From the NCBI RefSeq assembly GCF_905171765.1, contig NC_053393.1:69099371-69163370 (forward strand): 64,000 bases of DNA. The letters are read 5' to 3'. The notes beneath the pieces are model-generated. The model was not told where the DNA came from. It ran no database searches and saw only the letters and a list, made by a program, of their open reading frames with translations. The translations under genes and the position numbers were made by a program. Positions 32,096 through 44,019 of the stretch are shown here, one piece after another. Within the stretch, counting starts at the first letter, position 1. Every line of letters begins with the position of its first letter. The DNA comes from Bufo bufo. Taxonomy: Eukaryota > Chordata > Amphibia > Anura > Bufonidae.

Positions 32096-32636
32096 CTAAG
32101 GCCCCTTTCACATGAGCGAGTTTTCCGCCCGGACGCGTTGCGGGAGGAGAACGCATTGCATCCGCACGGAATCCTGACCCATTCATTTCTATGGGGCTGT
32201 TCACATGAGCGGTGATTTTCACGCATCACTTGTGCGTTGCGTGAAAATCGCAGCATGCTCCTCTTTGTGCGTTTTTCACGTAATGCAGGGCCCATAGAAA
32301 TGAATGGGGTGGCGTGAAAATCGCAAGCATCCGCAAGCAAGTGCGGATGCGGTGCAATTTTCACGCACGGTTGCTAGGAGACGATCGGGATGGAGACCCG
32401 ATCATTATTATTTTCCCTTATAACATGGTTATAAGGGAAAATAATACAATCTACAGAACACCGATCCCAAGCCCGAACTTCTGTGAAGAAGTTCGGGTTT
32501 GGGGACCAAACCCGCGCGATTTTTCTCACGCGAGTGCAAAACGCATTACAATGTTTTGCACTCGCGCGGAAAAATCGCGGGTGTTCCCGCAACGCACCCG
32601 CACATTTTCCCGCAACGCCCGTCTGAAAGAGGCCTT
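32096..32636. mobile_element. Harbinger-like palindromic MITE
   Basis: Ends TAAGGCCCCTTTCACATGAG and, inverted, TAAGGCCTCTTTCAGACGGG. Inner inverted pair CCCTTATAACATGGTTATAAGGG at about 32415-32438 (23 bases, given by position) and GAACTTCTGTGAAGAAGTTC at 32477. CCGCAACGC/TTTTCACGC motifs recur. Confidence 0.75.
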
Positions 32637-33206
32637 AGGCAGTAGTAAAGTCATATTACATTCAACTGAAACCCATAACTACAGGTTTGTTCATGACTTA
32701 TTTCTTGTCATACAGCTTCACTACTTTGGCCCCCGTCTCATTTGTGTGACCGTTTTTCCAGTATTTTGCAAATGATCACATGGTAACATTCATTTGTGAA
32801 ACTTTCCAACCCCCCCTGCATTTTTCTTCAAGCCTAATGTTATATATATGAACAGACATGGTGTGAGGCAATGACTGTACATTCACTTATTGTCAACCAT
32901 GTAAATTGTATATGCAAATCATAAATACAATTAATGTTGCTGTGACAGGTAAATGCAGATGTGCTCTTTGAAGTGTCAGACACCATCATATAGATCGTAG
33001 AGTGTATATAGAAGTATTACAGTGTTTATATGGGCTCTACAGAAATAACTAAGGAGACCAAGATGGAGGCAACTAGTTTCTATGGAACGGCCCCATAGCA
33101 AACATTTCAGTGTCCTTTTCCCCGTGCATTCACCAGATCTATATGAAAGTTAGGGTGACTAAAACACAGCTTATATGATAACACAACTCCTAGCATGTCC
33201 TTATAA

Positions 33207-33760
33207 GGCTACTTTCACACTTGCGTTCGGGGTTCCGCTTGTGAGTTCCGTTTGAAGGCTCTCACAAGCGGCCCCGAACGGATCCGTACAGCCCCAATGC
33301 ATTCTGAGTGGATGCGGATCCGCTCAGAATGCCTCAGTTTGGCACCGTTTGGCCTCCGTTCTGCTCAGCAGGCGGACACCCGAACGCAGCTTGCAGCATT
33401 TGGGTATCCGCCTGGCCATGCGGAGCCAAACGGATCCGTCCAGACTTAAAATGCAAGTCAATAGGGACGGATCCGTTTGACGTTGACACAATATGGTGCA
33501 ATTGCAAACGGATCCGTCCCCCATTGACTTTCAATGTAAAGTCAGGAGTCCTTATTAATGTACCATCGGATCGGAGTTTTCTCCAATCCGATGGTAAATT
33601 TTAACTTGAAGCGTCCCCATCACCATGGGAACGCCTCTATGTTAGAATATACCATCGGATTTGAGTTAGATCGTGAAACTCAGATCCGACAGTATATTCT
33701 AACACAGAGGCGTTCCCATAGTGATGGGGACGCTTCAAGTTAGAATATATTGAGAACTGT
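33207..33760. mobile_element. Harbinger-like MITE, right end missing, with inner palindrome
   Basis: Left end GGCTACTTTCACACTTGCG follows TAA. GGATCCGT and its inverse recur, including CAAACGGATCCGTC. An inner palindrome at about 33600-33748 pairs AACTTGAAGCGTCCCCATCA with its inverse. The matching right terminal repeat was not found; a gypsy gag remnant follows. Confidence 0.65.
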
Positions 33761-33764
33761 GTAA

Positions 33765-34392
33765 TAACTGCCCCCTGCTGCCTGGCAGCACCTGATGTCT
33801 TACAGGGGGCTGTGATCCGCACAATTAACCCCTCAGGTGCCGCACCTTCACGTCTGTCAAGTCTAATAGCTAAAGACATTACTTTGTCAAGGGAAGCTGG
33901 GGTAGAATGGCTAACCAGAAGGTCTTTTAGCATGTCAGAGAGTCCCAGCCTAAATTTTGAAGAGCTGTGGAATTCCAAACAGTACTCCTGCACTGGTTGT
34001 TTACCCTGACTCAAAGACGCAAGCTGTCTCTCAGCATAAGCCTCCCTGTCTGGCTCATCATATAGACCTAATAAGGAGAAAAAGCAAGCCACAGAAAACA
34101 GCTCTGGGGAGTTTGGCAACAGGGAAAATGCCCACTCCTGCGGATGCCTACCTTCTGGGCTTCTGTCTCAGATGAGTGGGGCCTCAGCCGTATGTACAAT
34201 TTACAACTGTCCCAAAAAGAAACCTTTACAGTCACCAGAGAACAGATCAGGGAGCTTTATTTTAGGTTCTACTGGTGAAGGAGCTGAAACCACAGGGGCA
34301 TGGGACTCCTGTTGTTGTACCCTCTCTGTAAAGTCCTAGATTAATTGGGCAATAACCTCCATCTGGGCGGCTGGAGCTGGCATGGCGTCCAT
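33765..34392 (-). pseudogene. Ty3/gypsy gag fragment
   Basis: On the minus strand from ATG 34392 (MDAMPAPAAQMEVIAQL) an early stop follows. PKIKLPDLFSGDCKGFF and then LGLYDEPDREAYAERQLASL, GKQPVQEYCLEFHS, KFRLGLSDMLKDLLVS and DKVMSLAIRLDRR lead to about 33830. This is the capsid-like core of a chromovirus-type gag. It ends in the palindromic MITE at 33750. No pol is attached. Confidence 0.8.
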
Positions 34393-34399
34393 AACACTA

Positions 34400-34908
34400 G
34401 GTCACATGGAGAAAAAAAAAGTATGGTCAGTAATCATGTCAGCACAGTAGGAACACGCAGACAGTGAGCCCTAACTGGAACCCAGCCCACTTTCCTTGCC
34501 TACTTGCAGTGAAAGCCCTAGGTAGGAAGTCTGCAACCGGTCGACATTCCCTATTCTGCTAGGTGCAGGAATGACACCCACAAAAGAAAATACACAAAGA
34601 CGAAGTCGTACAGGAATGAGCCGGATGGACAATGCAGTACCACCTCAGACGACAGAGGGTAGTCAGAATAGCCATGCCGAAGTCAGAACCAGACGGAAAA
34701 CAATACCAAATCACGAGACAGAGAGTGGTCAAAGGCAAGCTGAGGTCAATACAATAAGAAATCCAAACGCACACAGACCCAGAAGCACCGCTAGAGACTG
34801 AAAACCTATAACTGGTAAGGGTGAGTTGCCAGCAGAGGATTTAAATAGAGCACGGGTAAGAACCTGACAGGTCCAGGGACTCTGCGCTCTATAGGATCAT
34901 AACACAAC
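34400..34908 (-). repeat. Putative LTR upstream of the gag fragment
   Basis: On the minus strand it begins TGTTATGATCCTATAGAG (34908), has a TATA-like CTATTTAAATC near 34850, and lies directly upstream of the gag ATG. No partner LTR is in the window. Boundary near 34400 is approximate. Confidence 0.55.
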
Positions 34909-35009
34909 TTGCACCACAAGGATAGTTGGGCTGTCCCTCAGCCCGCATCATAACTAGAAACACCTGAAAGCTAAAACCTCCTAATCTCCCCCAGCGAATG
35001 TGCCCTGCG

Positions 35010-35500
35010 AGGAGAAACAGAGCACTAAACTCTGTAAAGTAGGTAACACAGAAGAGGACAGTATACTGCTACAGAGGGATCTGGATAGATTGGAGGCTTG
35101 GGCAGATAAGTGGCAGATGAGGTTTAACACTGACAAATGTAAGGTTATGCACATGGGAAGGAATAATGCAAGTCACCCGTACATACTAAATGGTAAAACA
35201 CTCGGTAACACTGACATGGAAAAAGAATTTTAGTTGACAGCAAACTTTACTGTAGCAACCACCGTCAAGGCCAATAAGATAATGGGTTGCATCAAAAGGG
35301 GCATAGATGCCCGTGAAGAAAACATAGTTCTACCCTTTTACAAATCACTTGTCAGACCACAAATGAAATATCAGGCACAAGAAAGACATAGCAGAGCTTA
35401 AGTGGGTTCAAAAGCAAAAACTATTAAAAATGGAATTGGTGGACTAAAGTACCCAGAAATATGATGGAAATGAGGGTTATTTACATTAGAAATAAGATGA
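35010..35500 (+). pseudogene. CR1/L2-type LINE fragment, RT C-terminal half
   Basis: The frame from about 35040 encodes EEDSILLQRDLDRLEAWADK, WQMRFNTDKCKVMHMGRNN and a stop at 35231. After that comes sequence equivalent to KANKIMGCIKRGIDAR and LPFYKSLVRPQMKYQA in shifted frames. These are CR1/L2 RT thumb motifs. 3' and 5' ends are missing. Confidence 0.8.
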
Positions 35501-35978
35501 GAGGGGAGATCTAGTGCAGTGCCCCAGGGGACAACTGCAAAAGGTTAATCAATGCTAAAAGGGTTAATTAAATGTTGCTCAGTCAAATGTGATTTAACGT
35601 TAAAGCACTTATTCCTTTATGAAACATGTATACCTAATAGCATTATATGGGCAATATATGGTTATGGCTGGCAGACCAGGTTCAGTTACCAGGGCGATGG
35701 ACTTAGCCTGCCCCCTGAGTTTTAGTGAGATCTACCTTTTTAAGCTCCTGCAGACTAAGCCCAAGTCCAGAGAACCTGTCTCTCTGAGAACACAGCTGTC
35801 AAAAAAACATTGTTATTATCCAAGTACCCCTGAAAGAAAGAGACCAGACATCTTAGAAGGTCCAGAAGCAACAAGACCATGCAAGATAACGCCAGGAAAG
35901 TACCACTTCTTTGTGCCCTGAAGGGTGAATGGGAGTCCTTGAAGAATAAAATTAAAAGTTATGATAAAATATATTATT
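35501..35978. other. Unassigned, possibly LTR-like
   Basis: Contains TTTTTAAGCTCCTGCAG (about 35738), a promoter-like patch, but no paired LTR and no coding frame that I recognise. Confidence 0.3.
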
Positions 35979-36145
35979 AACCCTTTCCCGACCAGCGTCG
36001 TACAAGTACGGCTCGGGTCTATAAATATGGCGCCCGCTCCATAGCCGCGGGTGGCCTGTATTTCTTATAGCAGACACCCGCGGCTAATGTCTGCAACCAT
36101 CAGTAAAGCCGATTGCGGACACTTAACCCCTCAAATGCCGTGGTC
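35979..36145. mobile_element. MITE left-end fragment
   Basis: Begins TTAACCCTTTCCCGACCAGC, with GTCGTACAAGTACGGC and a CCGCGGGT pair. The start TTAA and inverted GC-rich core suggest a TTAA MITE. The right part is missing. Confidence 0.5.
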
Positions 36146-36580
36146 AATCCTGGCTTGGGGATGTTAAAATTTAACATATCTAGTTTTTCTCTCATCCGAC
36201 AAGAGACACCCCGAAACACATAAGCCCATTGGCCATTTTCTCCAAAATCTTTGAGTTTGACCAACTTTGCTCTTATGTGTATAGACACCTTAACAATCAG
36301 GGATGACCTATGGAGTCGTGTTTTGTAGGTAAAAAAACTTTAATTGTATGTGTAATATTGTGTATTATTTTACAATGTATTATGATCTACGTATAAAGTT
36401 TAAGTAATTTTGCTACTGCCTTGCATTACTTTATCTTGTAATGATCCTGAGTTACAGCCTGTATAATAATTCAGAGCTACATTCACAATTTTGCTGGTTG
36501 ATTTTGGAAACAGTCAACAAGCATGTTGACAAATCTCTGGTTGAGCTCCTATTATGCTATGGGAGAACTTTGCTGCATTA
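36146..36580. other. Unassigned AT-rich sequence
   Basis: No gene, palindrome or element end recognised. Confidence 0.35.
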
Positions 36581-36588
36581 GTTACTAT

Positions 36589-36777
36589 TAGAGATGAGCG
36601 AATCACTCAAAATTCGATCTGGGTTTGATTCAGCTGAATCGGGCGACCGATTTGTTTAGGGTCAGAATTCTCTACACAATTCACCTGAATTGAATCACCA
36701 ACAATTTGGATCCACCTCGAATTTTTACAAAATTTGGGTGGAATCGTAGTAGTTTACAATCGATTCACTCATCTCTA
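36589..36777. mobile_element. hAT MITE, 189 bp, ends like the 39058 transposon
   Basis: Perfect 8-bp target duplication GTTACTAT (36581-36588 and 36778-36785). Ends TAGAGATGAGCGAATC and, inverted, TAGAGATGAGTGAATC. These match the ends of the transposase-bearing hAT element (TAGGGATGAGCGAACC), making it a likely nonautonomous relative. The interior is AT-rich with AATTCG/CGAATT motifs. Confidence 0.9.
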
Positions 36778-37007
36778 GTTACTATACAGTATCTGGTGAA
36801 AAATTAAACTTCCCAGAAAGCAAATCACCACAGCAAACATAGCAAGACATTGTGGAATGCTGGGTGATTTCAGCTTTGAAGTCTACTAAATTGTTAATGC
36901 TGCTCTGCATTATAATATCTATGTTAGGATGAGTACAATATAAGCATTATAATTTATTACAAACTTATTCAGCAGATTAAGTAGAAAAATAATAGAAGTG
37001 CAATATA

Positions 37008-38129
37008 CACTGTGTGCAGAATTATTAGGCAAATGAGTATTTTGACCACATCATCCTTTTTATGCATGTTGTCTTACTCCAAGCTGTATAGGCTCGAAAG
37101 CCTACTACCAATTAAGCATATTAGGTGGCAAAATGGGTCAAAAGAAGGACTTGACAGGCTCAGAAAAGTCAGAAATAGTGAGATATCTTGCAGAGGGATG
37201 CAGCACTCTTAAAATTGCAAAGCTTCTGAAGCGTGACCATCGAACAATCAAGCGTTTCATTCAAAATAGTCAACAGGGTCGCAAGAAGCGTGTGGAAAAA
37301 CCAAGGCGCAAAATAACTGCCCATGAACTGAGAAAAGTCAAGCGTGCAGCTGCCAAGATGCCACTTGCCACCAGTTTGGCCATATTTCAGAGCTGCAACA
37401 TCACTGGAGTGCCCAAAAGCACAAGGTGTGCAATACTCAGAGACATGGCCAAGGTAAGAAAGGCTGAAAGACGACCACCACTGAACAAGACACACAAGCT
37501 GAAACGTCAAGACTGGGCCAAGAAATATCTCAAGACTGATTTTTCTAAGGTTTTATGGACTGATGAAATGTGAGTGAGTCTTGATGGGCCAGATCTGAAC
37601 CCCATTGAGAACCTGTGGTCCATCATCAAATGTGAGATTTACAAGGAGGTAAAACAGTACACCTCTCTGAACAGTGTCTGGGAGGCTGTGGTTGCTGCTG
37701 CACGCAATGTTGATGGTGAACAGATCAAAACACTGACAGAATCCATGGATGGCAGGCTTTTGAGTGTCCTTGCAAAGAAAGGTGGCTATATTGGTCACTG
37801 ATTTGTTTTTGTTTTGTTTTTGAATGTCAGAAATGTATATTTGTGAATGTTGAGATGTTATATTGGTTTCACTGGTAAAAATAAATAATTGAAATGGGTA
37901 TATATTTGTTTTTTGTTAAGTTGCCTAATAATTATGCACAGTAATAGTCACCTGCACACACAGATATCCCCCTAAAATAGCTAAAACTAAAAACAAACTA
38001 AAAACTACTTCCAAAAATATTCAGCTTTGATATTAATGAGTTTTTTGGGTTCATTGAGAACATGGTTGTTGTTCAATAATAAAATTAATCCTCAAAAATA
38101 CAACTTGCCTAATAATTCTGCACTCCCTG
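37008..38129 (+). mobile_element. Tc1-like DD37E transposon, second copy, internally deleted
   Basis: TA duplication at 37006-37007 and 38130-38131. Ends CACTGTGTGCAGAATTATTA and, inverted, CAGGGAGTGCAGAATTATTA. It shares near-complete identity with 1-1039 where they overlap. A 348-bp internal deletion with a GAT microhomology joins the equivalents of positions 143 and 492 of the first copy. Total 1122 bp. Confidence 0.95.
37133..37801 (+). pseudogene. Tc1-like transposase, internally deleted
   Basis: Starts ATG 37133 (MGQKKDLTGSEKSEIVRYL) with the paired-like helix-turn-helix and IRYLAEG/RDHRTIKRF region, followed by a basic stretch and the first catalytic block LWTDEM. A TGA replaces the Arg codon directly after (37571). 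The deletion removes the second catalytic Asp while keeping the reading frame (348 bp), and the remaining C-terminus NPIENLWSIIKCEIY runs to TGA 37801. It supplies the N-terminus missing from the first copy. Not functional. Confidence 0.92.
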
Positions 38130-38131
38130 TA

Positions 38132-38545
38132 TAAGAAGACTGGCTGTTATTATCCACACGTGTATGCAACTGTGTATGGTATATGCAGGCATGTGATTCA
38201 GTACCCCACCCTAATACCTGGGGGTATCTGCAAATGTTTTGTATGTTTTATTTAATGTCATGTATTGACCATTTATTTGAGCAGAGGAGGAATGATTTGA
38301 AATAGTTGGCAGGAACAGGGTTAACCACCCTGTTCCTCCGATCTTGGTAGGACTGGGCTAGTCCTGCTTCCTGCCAGGAGGGGAGTTCCAGATCAGATAG
38401 TGACAGGAGAGGAAGCACATGCTAGAGCTCCTACTTCTAGGAACTGTATCCAAATCTCCTGTGAGACCAACACTCCAGGTTCTCTCACTTCAGCAAATAG
38501 CATTTATGATGTAGATAAAGTTAATAGAAGGCACTTACTAATGTA
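38132..38545. other. Unassigned sequence
   Basis: A short inverted pair GGAACAGGGTTAACCACC/CTGTTCC lies at 38313. No gene recognised. Confidence 0.35.
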
Positions 38546-38870
38546 TTGTGATTGTCCATATTGCTTCCTTTGCTGGCTAGATTCAATTTTCTATCACATT
38601 ATACACTGTTCTTTTCCATGGTTAAGACCACTCTGCAATCCAGCAGTGGTGGTCGTGCTTGCACACTACAAAAAAAAAAAGTGCTGGGCTATGCACACTC
38701 ACCAGGTCTCAGCTACCAGAGAGGCCGGCGCTTTTTCCTATATTGTGCAAGCACGGCCACCACTGCTGGATTACAGGATGATTGTAACCATGGAAACAAT
38801 AATGTGTATAATGTGATGGAAAAATGAATCAAGCCAGCAAAGGAAGCAATTGTCAATTGCAATTCAAGGA
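38546..38870. mobile_element. Palindromic MITE
   Basis: Arms of about 130 bp: TTGCTTCCTTTGCTGGCT (38561) with its inverse near 38845, and ATCCAGCAGTGGTGGTCGTG (38639) with its inverse near 38755. The loop holds GTGCTGGGCTATGCAC. Target duplication not resolved. Confidence 0.8.
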
Positions 38871-39348
38871 TCAGGAATAATCAATCCGAAACTCGTAGAT
38901 GTGAATACTCTGTTGGTTTTTACTGCACTACAAAGAATAAAATAAAGGCTGTCACTGTATGGAAGCTGGAGGTCTGCACTTCTTTTCACCACATTTGGAT
39001 TTTGGCGCTTGGTTCCCAGCACTATCCGTGCTTCCCGTGTGTATAAAGTCTGGTGAGTAGAGTTGAACGAACACCTGGATGTTCGGGTTCGAGAAGTTCG
39101 GCCGAACTTCCCGGAAATGTTCGGGTTTGGGATCCGAACTCGACCCGAACTTCGCCCGAACCCGAACTCCATTGAAGTCAATGGGGACCCGAACTTTCGG
39201 CACTAAAAAGGCTGTAAAATAGCCCAGGAAAGGGCTAGAGGGCTGCAAAAGGCAGCAAAATGTAGGTAAATCCCCTGCAAACAAATGTGGATAGGGAAAT
39301 GAATTAAAATAAAAATAAAATAAATTAAAATTAACCAATATCAATTGG

Positions 39349-40530
39349 AGAGAGGTCTCATGGCAGAGAATCAGGCTTCATGTCATAGCAGAGAATCAGG
39401 CTTCACGTCACCCACCACTGGAACAGGTCATTGTCAGATATTTAGGCCCCGGCACCCAGACAGAGGAGAGAGGTCCCATAGCAGAGAATCAGGCTTCATG
39501 TCATAGCAGAGAATCAGGCTTCAAGTCATAGCAGAGAATCAGGCTTCATGTCATAGCAGAGAATCAGGCTTCACGTCACCCACCACTGGAACAGGCCATT
39601 GTCAGATATTTAGGCCCCGGCACCCAGACAGAGGAGAGAGGTCCCATAGCAGAGAATCAGGCTTCATGGCATAGCAGAGAATCAGGCTTCACGTCACCCA
39701 CCACTGGAACAGGCCACTGTCAGATATTTTTAGGCCCCGGCACCCAGACAGAGGAGAGAGGTCCCATAGCAGAGAATCAGGCTTCATGTCATAGCAGAGA
39801 ATCAGGCTTCAAGTCATAGCAGAGAATCAGGCTTCATGTCATAGCAGAGAATCAGGCTTCATGTCACCCACCACTGGAACAGGCCATTGTCAGATATTTA
39901 GGCCCCGGCACCCAGACAGAGGAGAGAGGTCCCATAGCAGAGAATCAGGCTTCATGTCACCCACCACTGGAACAGGCCATTGTCAGATATTTTTAAGCCC
40001 CGGCACCCAGACAGAGGAGAGAGGTCCCATAGCAGAGAATCAGGCTTCATGTCATAGCAGAGAATCAGGCTTCAAGTCATAGCAGAGAATCAGGCTTCAT
40101 GTCATAGCAGAGAATCAGGCTTCACGTCACCCACCACTGGAACAGGCCATTGTCAGATATTTAGGCCCCGGCACCCAGACAGAGGAGAGAGGTATCATAG
40201 CAGAGAATCAGGCTTCATGGCATAGCAGAGAATCAGGCTTCACATCACCCACCACTGGAACAGGCCACTGTCAGATATTTTTAGGCCCCGGCACCCAGAC
40301 AGAGGAGAGAGGTCCCATAGCAGAGAATCAGGCTTCATGTCATAGCAGAGAATCAGGCTTCAAGTCATAGCAGAAAATCAGGCTTCATGTCATAGCAGAG
40401 AATCAGGCTTCATGTCACCCACCACTGGAACAGGCCATTGTCAGATATTTAGGCCCTGGCACCCAGACAGAGGAGAGAGGTCCCATAGCAGAGAATCAGG
40501 CTTCACGTCACCCACCACTGGACAGGTCCT
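39349..40530. repeat. VNTR with nested 24-25-bp subrepeats in hAT copy 1
   Basis: The start GAGAGAGGTCCCATAGCAG recurs at about 39465, 39634, 39754, 39922, 40017, 40183, 40303 and 40471. Spacing alternates among about 95, 120 and 168 bp. The differences equal one, two or four copies of the subunit CATAGCAGAGAATCAGGCTT. The invariant block is CCACTGGAACAGGCCATTGT to GGCACCCAGACAGAGG. Confidence 0.92.
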
Positions 40531-43500
40531 GTGGGATCCATGCTTGGTTCATTTTTATGAACGTCAGCTTGTCCACATTGGCTGTAGACAGGCGGCTGCA
40601 TTTGTCTGTAATGAGGCCCCCTGCCGTGCTGAATACACGTTCAGACAAAACGCTGGCCGTCGGGCAGGCCAGCACCTCCAAGGCATAAAAGGCTAGCTTT
40701 GGCCACGTGGACAATTTGGAGACCCAGAAGTTGAATGGGGCCAAACCATCAGTCAGTACGTGGAGGGGTGTGCACAGGTACTGTTCCACCATGTTAGTGA
40801 AATGTTGCCTCCTGCTAACACGTTCCGTATCAGGTGGTGGTGCAGTTAGCTGTGGCGTGGTGACAAAACTTTTCCACATCTCTGCCATGCTAACCCTGCC
40901 CTCAGAGAAGCTGGCCGTGACACAGCTGCGTTGGCGACCTCTTGCTCCTCCTCTGCCTTCGCCTTGGGCTTCCACTTGTTCCCCTGTGACATTTGGGAAT
41001 GCTCTCAGTAGCGCGTCTATCAACGTGCGCTTGTACTCGCGCATCTTCCTATCACGCTCCAGTGCAGGAAGTAAGGTGGGCACATTGTCTTTGCACCGGG
41101 GATCCAGCAGGGTGGCAACCCAGTAGTCCGCACACGTTAAAATGTGGGCAACTGTGCTGTCGTTGCGCACGCACTGCAGCATGTAGTCGCTCATGTGTGC
41201 CAGGCTGCCCAGAGGTAAGGACAAGCTGTCCTCTGTGGGAGGCGTATCGTCATCGTCCTGCGTTTCCCCCCAGCCACGCACCAGTGATGGGCCCGAGCTG
41301 CGTTGGGTGCCAACCCGCTGTGAACATGCTTCATCCTCATCCTCCTCCACCTCCTCCTCATCCTCGTCCTCCTCGTCCTCCAGTAGTGGGCCCTGGCTGG
41401 CCACATTTGTACCTGGCCTCTGCTGTTGCAAAAAACCTCCCTCTGAGTCACTTCGAAGAGACTGGCCTGAAAGTGCTAAAAATGACTCCTCTTCCTCCTC
41501 CTGGGCCACCTCCTCTTCCATCATCGCCCTAAGTGTTTTCTCAAGGAGACATAGAAGTGGTATTGTAACGCTGATAACGGCGTCATCGCCACTGGCCATG
41601 TTGGTGGAGTACTCGAAACAGCGCAACAGGGCACACAGGTCTCCCATGGAGGCCCAGTCATTGGTGGTGAAGTGGTGCTGTTCCGCAGTGCGACTGACCC
41701 GTGCGTGCTGCGGCTGAAACTCCACTATGGCCTGCTGCTGCTCGCACAGTCTGTCCAGCATGTGCAAGGTGGAGTTCCACCTGGTGGGCACGTTGCATAT
41801 GAGGCGGTGAGCGGGAAGGCCGAAGTTACGCTGTAGCGCAGATAGGCGAGTAGCGGCAGGATGTGAACGCCGGAAACGCGCACAGACGGCCCGCACTTTA
41901 TGCAGCAGCTCTGACATGTCGGGGTAGTTGTGAATGAACTTCTGCACCACCAAATTCAGCACATGCGCCAGGCAAGGGATGTGCGTCAAACCGGCTAGTC
42001 CCAGAGCTGCAACGAGGTTTCGCCCATTATCGCACACCACCAGGCCGGGCTTGAGGCTCACCGGCAGCAACCACTCGTCGGTCTGTTGTTCTATACCCCG
42101 CCACAACTCTTGTGCGGTGTGGGGCCTGTCCCCCAAACATATGAGTTTCAGAATGGCCTGCTGACGTTTACCCCGGGCTGTGCTGAAGTTGGTGGTGAAG
42201 GTGTGTGGCTGACTGGATGAGCAGGTGGAAGAAGAGGAGGAGGAAGCCGAGTAGGAGGAGGAGGCAACAGGAGGCAAAGAATGTTGCCCTGCGATCCTTG
42301 GCGGCGGAAGGACGTGCGCCAAACAGCTCTTCGCCTGGGGCCCAGCCGCCACTACATTTACCCAGTGTGCAGTTAGGGAGATATAGCGTCCCTGGCCATG
42401 CTTACTGGTCCACGTATCTGTGGTTAGGTGGACCTTGCCACAGATGGCGTTGCGCAGTGCACACTTGATTTTATCGGATACTAGGTTGTGCAGGGAAGGC
42501 ACGGCTCTCTTGGAGAAGTAGTGGTGGCTGGGAACAACATACTGTGGGAGAGCAAGCGACATGAGCTGTTTGAAGCTGTCTGTATCCACCAGCCTGAATG
42601 ACAGCATTTCATAGGCCAGTAGTTTAGAAATGCTGGCATTCAGGGCCAGGGATCGAGGGTGGCTAGGTGGGAATTTACGCTTTCTCTCAAATGTTTGTGA
42701 GATGGAGAGCTGAACGCTGCCGTGTGACATGGTTGAGATGCTTGGTGACGGAGGTGGTGGTGTTGGTGGTACATCCTCTGTTTGCTGGGCGGCAGGTGCC
42801 AACGTTCCTCCAGAGGCGGAGGAAGAGGCCGAGGCGGCGGCAGCAGCAGAAGAGGTAGCAGGGGGAGCCTGAGTGAGTTCCTTGTTTTTAAGGTGTTTAC
42901 TCCACTGCAGTTCATGCTTTGCATGCAGGTGCCTGGTCATGCAGGTTGTGCTAAGGTTCCGAACGTTAATGCCTCGCTTCAGGCTCTGATGGCACAGCGT
43001 GCAAACCACTCGGGTCTTGTCGTCAGCACATTGTTTGAAGAACTGCCACGCCAGGGAACTCCTTGAAGCTGCCTTTGGGGTGCTCGGTCCCAGATGGCGG
43101 TGGCCAGTAGCAGACGGACTCTCTTGGCGGCGGGTGTTCTGCTTTTGCCCACTGCTCCCTCTTTTGCTACGCTGTTGGCTTGGTCTCACCACTGCCTCTT
43201 CCTCCGAATTCTGAAAGTCAGTGGCACGACCTTCATTCCATGTGGGGTCTAGGACCTCATCGTCCCCTGCATCGTCTTCCACCCAGTCTTCCTCCCTGAC
43301 CTCCCGTTCAGTCTGCACACTGCAGAAAGACGCAGCAGTTGGCACCTGTGTTTCGTCATCATCAGAGATGTGCAGAGGTGGTATTCCCATGTCCTCATCA
43401 TCAGGAAACATAAGTGGTTGTGCGTCAGTGCATTCTATGTCTTCCACCGCTGGGGAAGGGCTAGGTGGATGCCCTTGGGAAACCCTGCCAGCAGAGTCTT

Positions 43501-43897
43501 CAAACAGCATAAGAGACTGCTGCATAACTTGAGGCTCAGACAGTTTCCCTGATATGCATGGGGGTGATGTGACAGACTGATAAGCTTGGTTTTCAGGCGC
43601 CATCTGTGCACTTTCTGCAGAAGACTGTGTGGAAGATAATGTGAACGTGCTGGATCCACTGTCGGCCACCTAATTGACTAATGCCTGTACCTGCTCAGGC
43701 CTTACCATCCTTAGAACGGCATTGGGCCCCACCAAATATCGCTGTAAATTCTGGCGGCTACTGGGACCTGAGGTAGTTGGTTCACTAGGACGTGTGGCTG
43801 TGGCAGAACGGCCACGTCCTCTCCCAGCACCAGATGGTCCACTAACACCACCACAACCATGTCCGCGTCCGCGTCCCTTACTAGATATTTTCCTCAT
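40508..43897 (-). pseudogene. hAT transposase with BED finger, one nonsense codon
   Basis: ATG 43897 opens an Arg/Gly-rich N-terminus (RGRGHGCGG, GAGRGRGRS) of 75 codons. It ends at TAG 43670-43672, where the second copy has a Trp codon. The same frame then runs 1053 codons to 40508 without another stop. Features, numbered from the residue after the stop: acidic Ser-rich region; BED zinc finger near 205-250 with CTLC (223-226) and RHLHAKH; Ala/Ser-rich linker; the first catalytic-type block TTDTWTSKHGQG (about 417); VCDNGRN (about 545) followed by HIPCLAHVLNLVV; a Glu/Asp-rich insert; and the C-terminal hAT dimerisation block LSERVFSTAGG (about 1007). There is no ATG just after the stop, so without readthrough only a shorter protein from an internal ATG could be made. 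Confidence 0.93.
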
Positions 43898-44019
43898 TGT
43901 TACCGTTCACCACAATAAGAAAAAAATTATTTGGCCCAATGTATTGAATTCAAATTCAGGCCTTTTTTTACAGGCACCTAACACTATCTGGCTATCTATT
44001 TAGGGACCGTATTACACTA

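Noticed and set aside
39349..40530. Regularly spaced repeats that look CRISPR-like
   Set aside because: Spacers are themselves repeated, lengths follow a 24-25-bp subunit, and the array sits inside a vertebrate hAT transposon.
41193..41717. Plus-strand Ser-rich frames of 139-179 codons
   Set aside because: They are antisense to the Glu/Asp-rich part of the hAT transposase, where acidic codons read as Ser/Pro-rich on the other strand.
40508..43669. A 1053-codon protein starting right after the TAG at 43670
   Set aside because: The first codon there is GTG, not ATG. Copy 2 shows the frame continues upstream to ATG 60854, so the stop is a mutation inside a longer gene.
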